DNA from: Savagea sp.
GTDB taxonomy: Bacteria; Bacillota; Bacilli; Bacillales_A; Planococcaceae
Reading direction: 5' to 3'
Assembly: GCA_030146155.1 (NCBI GenBank)
Contig: JASLCF010000092.1
Location: forward strand, 1 to 29,623
DNA: 29,623 bases
Below the pieces are notes generated by a model. The model worked only from the letters and a program-made list of their open reading frames with translations, made no database searches and had not been told where the DNA came from. Both the position numbers and the translations under genes were made by a program. The first letter of the stretch is position 1. Each line of letters opens with the position of its first letter. This document shows, in pieces, positions 1 through 7,324 of this stretch.

Positions 1-1
1 T

Positions 2-364
2 TGTGTCATGGCAATCTACCCTTCTTATACAGAGGGAAAGTCAGTGGTTACTTTGAAAACTGCTGATGGATGGATGCCTGTTGCATTTGATGATGTTCAA
101 TATATTGAAGTAAAAGATCGTAAAACTTTAGTTGTAGCTAATCATGTGTCAGGAACACATAAAAACTCACTGCAAAACTTTGAATATTTATTGCCTCGAA
201 CTAATTTTATTCGTTGTCATCGTTCTTTTATAGTGAATGTTCAGCATATCGTCGAAATATTCCCAGATACACATTCTACTTTTGTACTGGCTATGAGAGA
301 TGGCGCAAAGATTCCGGTGAGTCAATCGTATTCTAGCTATTTTAGAAAGTTATTAGGTTTTTAA
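2..364 (+). CDS. LytTR-family DNA-binding protein, C-terminal part
   Basis: The visible part is essentially one LytTR DNA-binding domain of about 100 residues. It shows the typical pattern: an 'IEVKDRKTLVV' strand, a 'HKNSLQNFEYLLP' stretch and the diagnostic 'FIRCHRSFIVNVQHI' motif, ending 'IPVSQSYSSYFRKLLGF'. LytTR domains bind direct repeats upstream of target promoters. The frame is open to the window's left edge and the ATG at position 8 has no ribosome binding site in view. The real start is therefore probably upstream, and a short N-terminal region or receiver domain may be missing. A good terminator follows immediately, so the gene is transcribed separately from the CoA-transferase downstream. 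The family call is firm; the target genes are unknown. Confidence 0.85.
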   Translation, partial: CVMAIYPSYTEGKSVVTLKTADGWMPVAFDDVQYIEVKDRKTLVVANHVSGTHKNSLQNFEYLLPRTNFIRCHRSFIVNVQHIVEIFPDTHSTFVLAMRDGAKIPVSQSYSSYFRKLLGF

Positions 365-367
365 ATG

Positions 368-409
368 AAATCAGTGTCATCTCTAAGTCAATAGAGGACA
401 CTGATTTTT
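368..409 (+). terminator. Rho-independent terminator of the LytTR gene
   Basis: An 11-bp perfect stem (368-378 with 397-407) is continued by CTCT/AGAG (381-384 with 393-396) and followed by a T run to 409. It starts four bases after the stop codon. Confidence 0.85.
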
Positions 410-442
410 AGTTGTTACGATACAAAAGTGAAAAATACTTTG

Positions 443-453
443 TGTTATATAAT
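443..453 (+). promoter_or_regulatory. Possible -10 region for the CoA-transferase gene
   Basis: TGT-TATATA (443-451) overlaps TATAAT (448-453). No good -35 hexamer is found at the right distance, so this would be an extended -10 promoter. It lies about 170 bases upstream of the gene, leaving a long leader that contains a cre-like site. Confidence 0.35.
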
Positions 454-517
454 AAAAAGAATGTCGATTCAGTCTTAAATAAACTGTTTTAGCTATTCCA
501 AATCATCCTTTGACCTA

Positions 518-531
518 TAAAAACGTTTTCA
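518..531 (+). promoter_or_regulatory. cre-like site (CcpA operator)
   Basis: TAAAAACGTTTTCA differs from the B. subtilis cre consensus TGWAANCGNTNWCA only at its second base. It lies about 90 bases upstream of the CoA-transferase start. A cre site in front of an acetyl-CoA/acetate enzyme fits carbon catabolite control. The match is seen directly; binding is inferred. Confidence 0.5.
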
Positions 532-621
532 AAGCAAGGAAAAATATACAAGTCTAAAAAAGTTGTATGATAAATATACGAAAATAAATCTGACAAATTT
601 GTGAAGAAAGGAATTGAGTCG

Positions 622-2130
622 ATGATGAGTCAACAAACAAAACGTATTCGAATGAAAGAATTGCAACAGTATATCGTTTCAAGTGAAGAGGCAGCATCGT
701 GGATACAAGATGGCGATACATTAGGTTTGAGTGGTTTTACACGAGCGGGAGATGCGAAAGCGGTACCTCACGCTTTAATTGACCGTGCTAAAAACGAGCA
801 ATTCAAAGTAAACGTTTTCACGGGAGCGTCATTAGGATCAGACACAGACCGTTTGATGGCTGAGGCAGGAATTATTAATAAACGGTTACCATTCCAAGCA
901 GAGAAAGAAATGCGTCGTGCGATTAATCGAGGTGGCTTATTATTCGTCGACCAACACCTTTCTCACACACCAGAATTAGTAAGGCAAGGCGTTTTACCGG
1001 AGATTGACTATGCGATTATAGAAGCAACAGCAATTACTGAAGACGGTATGATTATCCCAACGACTTCAGTTGGAAACTCCTCTATCTTTGTAGCCCATGC
1101 AAAACAAATTATTGTAGAAATTAACACGGCTCAACCTGACTTTGAAGGCATGCATGATATTTATGACTTAGGTCCACAAGGTTCACGTGTACCAGTACAG
1201 ATGACTAAGCCTTGCGATCGTATAGGAACGACAGGCATTCCAATGGATATCAATCGTTTAAAAGGAATTGTCTTTACGCATCAATTGGATTCACCATCTC
1301 CTAACGTCGGTCCAGATGAAGAAACAAAAACAATGGCTAATCATTTATTAGACTTCTTAAGAAATGAAGTTGCACATGGAAGGTTAACAAATGAATTAGC
1401 ACCTTTGCAAGCGGGGATTGGGTCACAGGCCAATGCTGTTCTTTACGGCTTATTAGAATCGGAATTTGAAAACTTAGAAGTTTATTCTGAAGTGCTACAA
1501 GATGCTATCTTTGATTTAATCGATGCTGGAAAAGTGAGCTTTGCTTCATGTGCGTCAATTACAATCTCTGAAGAGAAAATGAATACTGTCTATCAAAATA
1601 TGGCGCCTTATCGCGATAAAATTGTTTTAAGACCACAAGAAATTTCTAATTTACCAGAAGTTATTCGTCGAATGGGCCTAATAGCAATCAATACAGCACT
1701 AGAATTAGATATTTACGGCAATGTCAACTCAACGCATGTGGCTGGAACGAAGATGATGAACGGCATAGGCGGCTCGGGAGACTTTGCTAGAAACGCAAGA
1801 ACGTCTATATTTGTAACGAAGTCAGTGGCTAAAAATGGAGATGTTTCATCTGTCGTTCCGTTTGTTTCACATGTGGATCATACAGAGCATGATGTTGACG
1901 TTATTGTAACTGAACATGGCTATGCAGATTTACGTGGATTGGCACCAACAGAACGGGCGCCTTTAATTATTAATAATTGTGCACATCCAGCTTATCGGGA
2001 AGCACTGCTTAATTACTATGATGAAGCCCTAACAAGAGGTGGACAAACTCCACATGTGTTAGAAAAAGCATTTTCGTTTCATCAACGTTTTAATGAAACA
2101 GGGTCTATGCTAGAGAAACAGCTTGTATGA
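622..2130 (+). CDS. Acetyl-CoA hydrolase/CoA-transferase family protein (succinyl- or propionyl-CoA:acetate CoA-transferase type)
   Basis: This 502-residue protein of the class I CoA-transferase/acetyl-CoA hydrolase family (Ach1, Cat1, AarC group) is expected in the cytoplasm, moving CoA between acetate and succinate or propionate. The likely catalytic glutamate is E290 in 'LEVYSEVLQD', preceded by the oxyanion-loop glycines 'QAGIGSQANAV'. The C-terminal half carries the family stretch with 'GSGDFARNA' and 'EHGYADLRG'. Length matches the family. The frame also opens at a GTG at 601, but nothing resembling a ribosome binding site precedes it. AAAGGA at 607-612 sits nine bases before ATG 622, so I chose 622; ATG 625 is also possible. 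The gene stands alone between two terminators, with a cre-like site upstream. The exact CoA donor and acceptor cannot be read from the sequence. Confidence 0.9.
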   Translation: MMSQQTKRIRMKELQQYIVSSEEAASWIQDGDTLGLSGFTRAGDAKAVPHALIDRAKNEQFKVNVFTGASLGSDTDRLMAEAGIINKRLPFQAEKEMRRAINRGGLLFVDQHLSHTPELVRQGVLPEIDYAIIEATAITEDGMIIPTTSVGNSSIFVAHAKQIIVEINTAQPDFEGMHDIYDLGPQGSRVPVQMTKPCDRIGTTGIPMDINRLKGIVFTHQLDSPSPNVGPDEETKTMANHLLDFLRNEVAHGRLTNELAPLQAGIGSQANAVLYGLLESEFENLEVYSEVLQDAIFDLIDAGKVSFASCASITISEEKMNTVYQNMAPYRDKIVLRPQEISNLPEVIRRMGLIAINTALELDIYGNVNSTHVAGTKMMNGIGGSGDFARNARTSIFVTKSVAKNGDVSSVVPFVSHVDHTEHDVDVIVTEHGYADLRGLAPTERAPLIINNCAHPAYREALLNYYDEALTRGGQTPHVLEKAFSFHQRFNETGSMLEKQLV

Positions 2131-2150
2131 AAAACAATTAAAACAGTTCA

Positions 2151-2184
2151 AAAAAAGCATCCTTAGGAGTGAGGATGCTTTTTT
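2151..2184. terminator. Bidirectional terminator between the CoA-transferase and rluF
   Basis: A 13-bp perfect stem (2151-2163 with 2172-2184) has an 8-base loop. It begins with six A and ends with six T, so it serves both convergent genes. The stop codon of rluF (2163-2165) lies inside the hairpin. Confidence 0.9.
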
Positions 2185-2885
2185 ATGTATGGATTATAAT
2201 TAATCTCACGAAAGAGTTCTTGTTGTTCTTCTGACGTAAGTGGGCGGAACTCTCCGTAGGGTAGATTTTCAATCGTTAAGTTGATAATGCGAATACGTTT
2301 TAATTTTTTCACTTCATAGCCCAGTGCACTACACATCCTACGAATTTGACGATTTAGACCTTGCGTGAGTGTAATCTTAAATGTTTTTTGTGAGATAGGT
2401 TCAATGCGACAAGGTTTTGTAATGGTGCCTAATATAGGGACTCCAGAGGCCATTGTATTTAAAAATGTTGAATCAAATGGTCGGTCCACAGTGACTTCGT
2501 ATTCTTTTTCATGACCAAACTCTTCTCGTAAGATGGGGTTAACAATATCGCCATCATTTGTCATCAATAGGAGCCCTTCAGAATCTTTATCAAGCCTTCC
2601 TACATGAAAAATCCTTTGTGGAAACTTCATGTAGTCCACCACATTACCCTCAATATGTCGCTCTGTAGTGCTCGTGATTCCTACGGGCTTATTTAATAGA
2701 AGATAGACGAATTCTTCTTGATGTTTAACTAGTTTTCCATCTGCTTTTACAAGATCTCCTGGAAGCACCTTGCTGCCTAGTGTAGCAAGCTCGCCATTGA
2801 TTGTAATTCTCCCTTGCTCAATCCATTGATCTGCTCCTCGTCTAGAGGTGATTCCTGCGCTGCTCAAAAATTTGTTAATTCTCAT
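2163..2885 (-). CDS. rluF: 23S rRNA pseudouridine(2604) synthase RluF
   Basis: This 240-residue enzyme of the RsuA/RluB/E/F family isomerises uridine to pseudouridine in rRNA. Residues 1-47 form an S4 RNA-binding domain ('MRINKFLSSAGITSRRGAD'). The catalytic aspartate is D99 in 'GRLDKDSEGL'. The later stretches 'HEKEYEVTVD', 'GVPILGTITKPC', 'LTQGLNRQIRRMC' and 'GYEVKKLKRIRI' follow E. coli RluF closely, which is why I prefer RluF to RsuA or RluB. The long basic tail of the E. coli protein is absent. The start is supported by AAAGGTG about ten bases before the ATG. It is a single-gene unit with its own promoter. Confidence 0.88.
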   Translation of the reverse strand: MRINKFLSSAGITSRRGADQWIEQGRITINGELATLGSKVLPGDLVKADGKLVKHQEEFVYLLLNKPVGITSTTERHIEGNVVDYMKFPQRIFHVGRLDKDSEGLLLMTNDGDIVNPILREEFGHEKEYEVTVDRPFDSTFLNTMASGVPILGTITKPCRIEPISQKTFKITLTQGLNRQIRRMCSALGYEVKKLKRIRIINLTIENLPYGEFRPLTSEEQQELFREINYNPYIKKHPHS

Positions 2886-2912
2886 GATTTAGCACACCTT
2901 TGTTTTTCTCAA

Positions 2913-2922
2913 ATTATAACAT
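2913..2922 (-). promoter_or_regulatory. Extended -10 promoter of rluF
   Basis: On the minus strand the sequence reads ATGTTATAAT, a perfect TATAAT with an upstream TGT. A TTGACT lies 23 bases further up, too far for normal spacing, so the promoter probably relies on the extended -10 element. Confidence 0.6.
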
Positions 2923-3218
2923 GAAACGAAAATTTAAATTGAGTCAAGCCTTTCCGAAATTTCTTTTTTTATGGAAATGATTATACAGCAATAGTAATAA
3001 ATATGAAAAATAGAGGTTAAATATTATTAAAAAGTAAATTAAATAGTCCAAAAAATAAGAATTATCAGAATAATTAAAGCGTGTTTTTTAAAAGGCGTTT
3101 ATTAATTCGGAAACCGAACTAAATCAGTCGTGATAGTCGTTGTAGCATAGTATTGAAAGGGAGAAAAATGAGGGGTTGGGCGAAAAAAAACAATAAAATT
3201 AACAGGTTGTAAAATGTC

Positions 3219-3232
3219 CGTAAACGCTTTCA
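3219..3232 (-). promoter_or_regulatory. cre-like site upstream of opp
   Basis: The minus strand reads TGAAAGCGTTTACG, matching the cre consensus TGWAANCGNTNWCA except at the last base. It lies about 70 bases upstream of the opp -35 element. A weaker half-match (TGAAAACGATATAT) follows on the plus strand at 3244-3257. CcpA control is inferred from the motif only. Confidence 0.55.
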
Positions 3233-3283
3233 TATCATATGTTTGAAAACGATATATTCTGTAAAAGTCAAATTCAACTTAAA

Positions 3284-3298
3284 GTATTTCAGAAAAAT
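3284..3298 (+). promoter_or_regulatory. Weak CodY-like box just upstream of the opp -35
   Basis: GTATTTCAGAAAAAT matches the CodY consensus AATTTTCWGAAAATT at 11 of 15 positions, including the TTTCAGAAAA core. It ends four bases before the -35 hexamer. It is weak alone, but it pairs with a better box at 3354. Confidence 0.35.
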
Positions 3299-3302
3299 AG
3301 TA

Positions 3303-3331
3303 TTGTCTTGTAAGGATTTGTATAGTATATT
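3303..3331 (+). promoter_or_regulatory. Promoter of the opp operon
   Basis: A -35 hexamer TTGTCT (3303-3308) and a -10 hexamer TATATT (3326-3331) are separated by exactly 17 bases, as for sigma-A. Transcription would start near 3338, giving a leader of about 90 bases before oppD. Confidence 0.6.
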
Positions 3332-3353
3332 TAGCACAATACCTTTTTATTCA

Positions 3354-3368
3354 AAAGTTCAGAAAACT
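3354..3368 (+). promoter_or_regulatory. CodY-like box downstream of the opp promoter
   Basis: AAAGTTCAGAAAACT with its preceding base pattern matches the CodY consensus AATTTTCWGAAAATT at 12 of 15 positions. It is embedded in the inverted repeat AAAAGTT-N5-AACTTTT (3353-3371). It lies just after the expected transcription start, a position where CodY usually represses. Peptide transporters are well-known CodY targets in Bacillus and Lactococcus. Confidence 0.45.
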
Positions 3369-3426
3369 TTTATTAATGATTATTTATAATTTAATAAAAG
3401 AATGATTAGCAGGGGAGGACGCAACA

Positions 3427-4455
3427 TTGGGAAGTCCAATTTTAGAGCTTAAAAATTTAAAGACATCATTTAGAATCGGCGGAAAATTTTATCCAGCAGT
3501 TGATGATGTCAGTTTGACTATTCATGAAAATGAAGTCGTTGCAATCGTAGGAGAGTCAGGTTGTGGGAAAAGTGCCTTAGCACTATCAGTGATGGGTCTT
3601 CACGATTTGAAGAATACAAAATTAGAAGGTGAAGTAAACTTTAAAGGTAGAAACCTTTTAGATTTAAAAGTCTCTGAGTTGAATAAGATTCGCGGAAAAG
3701 ATATGGGGATGATTTTCCAAGACCCGATGACCGCATTGAATCCATTAACGACTGTAGGAAGACAGATTGAAGAGTCAATGGACTACCACATGACGCACCT
3801 TTCTAAAAAGGAAAAGAGAGATCGCGCAATTGAGTTACTACGTCAAGTAGGCATTAGAAATGAGAAGCGAGTGTATACGCAATATCCACACGAACTGTCG
3901 GGCGGTATGAGACAACGTGTTGTTATCGCCATTGCGATGGCTTGTGACCCAGTTCTCTTAATTGCAGATGAGCCAACTACAGCATTGGATGTAACAATCC
4001 AAGCTCAAATTATTGATTTAATGAAAGAATTACAATTACAAATGAAGTCAGGTATTATTCTAATCACGCATGATTTAGGAGTAGTGGCTGAAATGGCGGA
4101 CCGAGTTGCGGTAATGTATGCAGGTCAAGTCGTTGAAATAGCAGAGGTTCATGAGTTATTTACAAATCCACTTCATCCTTATACACGTTCATTATTAAAT
4201 TCTATTCCACAAAATGCGGGAGATAAGGAACGTTTACACGTAATTAAGGGAATTGTTCCTGGCTTAGCACAGTTAGATAGAACGGGTTGTAGATTTTCAC
4301 CGCGTATCGATTGGATTCCAGAAGATGCGCATGTGAAAAATCCACCTTTAGAAGAGGTTGAACCAGGGCATTATGTGCGTTGTACATGCTATGCACATTT
4401 CCATTTCCCTGATGAAGAGGTAGGAGGTACGGACGATGTCATTATTGAAAGTTAA
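3427..4455 (+). CDS. oppD: Oligopeptide ABC transporter ATP-binding protein OppD
   Basis: This 342-residue cytoplasmic ATPase powers oligopeptide import with OppF. It shows Walker A 'GESGCGKS', Q-loop 'MIFQDPMTALNP', signature 'LSGGMRQRV', Walker B 'LLIADEPTTALDVT' and switch histidine 'LITHDLG'. The C-terminal extension typical of Opp/Dpp ATPases is present ('HPYTRSLLNSIP', 'GCRFSPR', 'GHYVRC'). The usual second and third cysteines of that extension are missing (CRFSPRID instead of CxFxxRC). The start is TTG, chosen because GGGGAGG (3412-3418) lies eight bases before it and the protein then begins as family members do. It is the first gene of the operon and overlaps oppF by 20 bases. Confidence 0.92.
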   Translation: MGSPILELKNLKTSFRIGGKFYPAVDDVSLTIHENEVVAIVGESGCGKSALALSVMGLHDLKNTKLEGEVNFKGRNLLDLKVSELNKIRGKDMGMIFQDPMTALNPLTTVGRQIEESMDYHMTHLSKKEKRDRAIELLRQVGIRNEKRVYTQYPHELSGGMRQRVVIAIAMACDPVLLIADEPTTALDVTIQAQIIDLMKELQLQMKSGIILITHDLGVVAEMADRVAVMYAGQVVEIAEVHELFTNPLHPYTRSLLNSIPQNAGDKERLHVIKGIVPGLAQLDRTGCRFSPRIDWIPEDAHVKNPPLEEVEPGHYVRCTCYAHFHFPDEEVGGTDDVIIES

Positions 4456-5365
4456 TGATTTAAAAATTCACTATCCAATACGAGGTGGATTTTTCAAACG
4501 TGTTGTAGGACACGTAAAAGCAGTAGATGGGATTAGTTTTGAACTACAGCCTGGTGAAACTTACGGTTTAGTAGGGGAGTCTGGTTGTGGGAAAACGACA
4601 ACAGGTCGCGGTATTATCGGACTTAATCCAATTACGTCAGGTGAAGTTCTTTTCGAAGGAAATGATCTCGCGCAACTTTCAAGACGTGGACGCCGTGAAT
4701 ATATTCAAGATATTCAAATGGTTTTCCAAGATCCGTACTCTTCACTAAATGCTCGTAAAAACGTTTTAAACACAATTGCTGAGCCTTTAAGAAACTTTGA
4801 GAAACTCTCTCCAAGAGAAGAGTTGTTACGCGTTCAAGAATTAGTAGAGCGTGTAGGTCTTTCTCCAGAGTCGATTTATAAGTACCCTCACCAATTCTCA
4901 GGTGGTCAACGTCAACGTATTGGAATTGCTCGTGCACTCACTTTGAATCCAAAATTGATCATTGCGGATGAGCCTGTTTCTGCGTTAGACGTGTCTGTAC
5001 AAGCTCAGGTCCTTAACTTTATGAAAGATATTCAAAAAGAATTCGATTTAACGTATCTTTTCATCTCACATGACTTAGGTATTGTTAAACATATGTGTGA
5101 TCGTGTAGGTATCATGCATAACGGACGCTTTGTTGAAGAAGGAACGAGAGACGATATTTATAATAATCCACAGCATCTTTACACGAAGCGTTTGATAGCA
5201 GCGATTCCTGAAATGAATCCTGACAAGCGAATCGAAAAAATGAAATTAAGACAACAAGTGAATGAAGAATACCGTTTACAGCATGATAATTATTATGATG
5301 AAGATGGCCGAGTTTATGATTTGCGTAAAATTTCAGAAACGCATTCGGTTGCAGCAAAACAATAG
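4436..5365 (+). CDS. oppF: Oligopeptide ABC transporter ATP-binding protein OppF
   Basis: This 309-residue partner ATPase of OppD has Walker A 'GESGCGKTT', Q-loop 'MVFQDPYSSLN', signature 'FSGGQRQRIGIARAL' and Walker B 'LIIADEPVSALDVS', followed by 'FISHDLG'. The start 'MSLLKVNDLKIHYPIRGG' is typical for OppF and is preceded by TAGGAGGT at 4421-4428 inside oppD. The 20-base overlap suggests translational coupling, which suits equal amounts of the two ATPases. The C-terminus has a charged tail ('HDNYYDEDGRVYDLRK') past the oligopeptide C-terminal domain. Confidence 0.92.
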   Translation: MSLLKVNDLKIHYPIRGGFFKRVVGHVKAVDGISFELQPGETYGLVGESGCGKTTTGRGIIGLNPITSGEVLFEGNDLAQLSRRGRREYIQDIQMVFQDPYSSLNARKNVLNTIAEPLRNFEKLSPREELLRVQELVERVGLSPESIYKYPHQFSGGQRQRIGIARALTLNPKLIIADEPVSALDVSVQAQVLNFMKDIQKEFDLTYLFISHDLGIVKHMCDRVGIMHNGRFVEEGTRDDIYNNPQHLYTKRLIAAIPEMNPDKRIEKMKLRQQVNEEYRLQHDNYYDEDGRVYDLRKISETHSVAAKQ

Positions 5366-5380
5366 GAAGGGGATACACTG

Positions 5381-6349
5381 ATGATTAAATTTATAGTAAG
5401 AAGAACACTCGTCATGATCCCGCAATTACTATTGCTTAGCTTAATTATTTTCTTATTAGCTAAAGCAATGCCGGGTGATGCTGTAACAGGAGCTTTCCAA
5501 GGAAACCCTGATGTTACGGAAGAGCGTTTGCAAGAAATTCGTGAAAAACATGGATTAAACGATCCTTGGTACGAACAATATGCGGCATGGATGGGCAAAG
5601 CTTTAAAAGGAGACTTTGGTCGTTCATTTACACATAAACAAAAAGTAAGTGATCTTTTAAAAGGTCGTTTAGCAAATACAGTTACATTAGCTTTCTTTAC
5701 AATGATTGTGACCTATCTGATTGCTTTACCGTTAGGAATTATAGCAGGAAGGTATACGAACTCTTGGGCTGACAAACTGATTGTCACCTATAACTACATA
5801 TCCTTTGCGACACCTCTTTTCGTATTCGCACTGCTTATGTTATTTATCTTCAGTTTCACGCTAGGATGGTTCCCAATTGGGGGAAGTGTTGATATCCGGA
5901 TAGAAAATGGAACGTGGGCTTATTATGTAAGTAAAGCGAAACACTTGTTCTTGCCTGTAATGTCAGGTGCGTTACTTGCCACATATACAACGATTCAATA
6001 TTTACGTAACGACATTATTGATACTAAATTGAAAGATTTTGTTAAAACAGCAAGAGCAAAAGGTGTACCAGAAGGACGTGTATATACACGACATATTTTA
6101 AGAAACTCATTATTACCGATCGCAGCATTTTTAGGTTATGAAATCACAGGATTAATTGGTGGATCAATCTTTATTGAGTCAATCTTCAGTTATCCTGGCC
6201 TAGGTCAGCTATTTTTACAATCGATTCAGTTACGTGACTTCCAGGTAGTTGTAGCATTAGTCATGATTTCTGGAACAGCTGTTGTAATTGGTACGATGCT
6301 TTCAGATATCATTTTAAGTATTGTTGACCCTCGTATACGAATTGATTGA
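5381..6349 (+). CDS. oppB: Oligopeptide ABC transporter permease OppB
   Basis: This 322-residue inner-membrane permease has about six membrane segments. The first is at residues 9-29 ('LVMIPQLLLLSLIIFLLAK') and is followed by the OppB-type external domain 'MPGDAVTGAF...LNDPWYEQYAAWMGKALKGDFG'. The cytoplasmic coupling (EAA) loop reads 'TARAKGVPEGRVYTRHILRN'. It ends with the family motif 'GGSIFIESIFSYPGLGQLF' and 'SDIILSIVDPRIRID'. AGGAAGGGGA precedes the ATG, and the gene lies 15 bases after oppF. It pairs with OppC to form the channel. Confidence 0.92.
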   Translation: MIKFIVRRTLVMIPQLLLLSLIIFLLAKAMPGDAVTGAFQGNPDVTEERLQEIREKHGLNDPWYEQYAAWMGKALKGDFGRSFTHKQKVSDLLKGRLANTVTLAFFTMIVTYLIALPLGIIAGRYTNSWADKLIVTYNYISFATPLFVFALLMLFIFSFTLGWFPIGGSVDIRIENGTWAYYVSKAKHLFLPVMSGALLATYTTIQYLRNDIIDTKLKDFVKTARAKGVPEGRVYTRHILRNSLLPIAAFLGYEITGLIGGSIFIESIFSYPGLGQLFLQSIQLRDFQVVVALVMISGTAVVIGTMLSDIILSIVDPRIRID

Positions 6350-6377
6350 TTAAAATAGGTGAAGGAGGTTAAAGAAA

Positions 6378-7304
6378 TTGAAAGAGCAGCAAACAAATGT
6401 ATTGACAGAAAAAGAAAAAGCACTAATCGCTGAAGCGAAAAAGAATAACCCGAGTTTTATGAAAATTGTTTGGCGTGAAATAAAAGGCGATAAAGTCGCA
6501 CTCATCTCTTTAGTTTTACTTGTATTGATTTTAGGAATTGCCTATGCATCTCCGCTTTTCATCGACCAAGTACAAGCGAAACGTGTAGATGTGTTTAATG
6601 TCTATCAACCACCTTCAGCCGATAACTGGTTAGGTACGGATGATGGAGGTCGTGATGTCTTTAGTTGGTTATTGCTAGGGGCACGAAATTCATTTACAAT
6701 AGGGATAGCTGTTACTTTATTAGCAGGGTTCTATGGCCTAACTGTTGGATTGATTGCAGGATTCTACGGTGGAGCAGTCGATAATATTATCATGCGTATC
6801 GTTGATTTCTTGATGGTTTTACCTTCAATTATGTTTATCATTGTATTCGTAGTTATTGTTCCACAATATACAATTTTTAGTTTTATTTTGATTATGAGTG
6901 CATTTGCTTGGTTTGGGAAAGCAAGGCTGATTCGTTCGAAAGGGTTAGCTGAGCGTGAACTAGATTATATAAATGCTTCTAAGACTTTAGGAACACCAGA
7001 CTGGAAGATTATGGTCTTTGAAATGTTCCCGAACTTAAGTTCTTTAGTTATTGTGAATATGACACTTACATTAGCGGGTAATATTGGATTAGAGACTGGA
7101 TTAACCTTCTTAGGTTTCGGTCTACCAATTGGAACGCCATCATTAGGAACGTTAATTGCACTTGCAAAGAGTCCTGATGTAGTAGAAAATAAGTGGTGGG
7201 TATGGTTACCTGCATCATTATTAATCCTAGTAATGATGTTGAGTATAAATTATGTCGGACAAGCGGTTAAGCGTGCATCCGACGCAAGACAGCGTTTAGC
7301 TTAA
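6378..7304 (+). CDS. oppC: Oligopeptide ABC transporter permease OppC
   Basis: This 308-residue permease has an N-terminal cytoplasmic stretch, a first membrane segment at about residues 35-53, and then the OppC hallmark 'NWLGTDDGGRDVFSWLLLGARNS'. The EAA loop is 'INASKTLGTPDWKIMVFEMFPN' and 'ETGLTFLGFGLPIGTPSLGTLI' follows. The start codon is TTG at 6378. It is chosen because AAGGAGGT lies nine bases upstream and no other start in frame has a ribosome binding site. The protein forms the membrane pore with OppB. Confidence 0.92.
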   Translation: MKEQQTNVLTEKEKALIAEAKKNNPSFMKIVWREIKGDKVALISLVLLVLILGIAYASPLFIDQVQAKRVDVFNVYQPPSADNWLGTDDGGRDVFSWLLLGARNSFTIGIAVTLLAGFYGLTVGLIAGFYGGAVDNIIMRIVDFLMVLPSIMFIIVFVVIVPQYTIFSFILIMSAFAWFGKARLIRSKGLAERELDYINASKTLGTPDWKIMVFEMFPNLSSLVIVNMTLTLAGNIGLETGLTFLGFGLPIGTPSLGTLIALAKSPDVVENKWWVWLPASLLILVMMLSINYVGQAVKRASDARQRLA

Positions 7305-7324
7305 TATTAAGGGGAGGTAGTACA

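Larger units (their letters stand above)
2886..3426. other. 540-base AT-rich intergenic region upstream of oppD
   Basis: No convincing protein gene is seen here. The region holds the rluF promoter at its left end. Rightwards come a small palindrome TTCGG-AAA-CCGAA (3106-3118), a 14-codon open frame with a good ribosome binding site (3168-3212), a cre-like site (3219-3232), CodY-like boxes (3284-3298 and 3354-3368) and the opp promoter (3303-3331). Its length and the number of sites suggest a control region for the opp operon. Confidence 0.6.

Noticed and set aside
601..621. GTG start seven codons before the chosen CoA-transferase start
   Set aside because: The ribosome binding site AAAGGA lies inside this extension, so translation should begin at 622.
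4632..5378. Two minus-strand frames (101 and 88 codons) opposite oppF
   Set aside because: They lie wholly within oppF or its end, without start signals.
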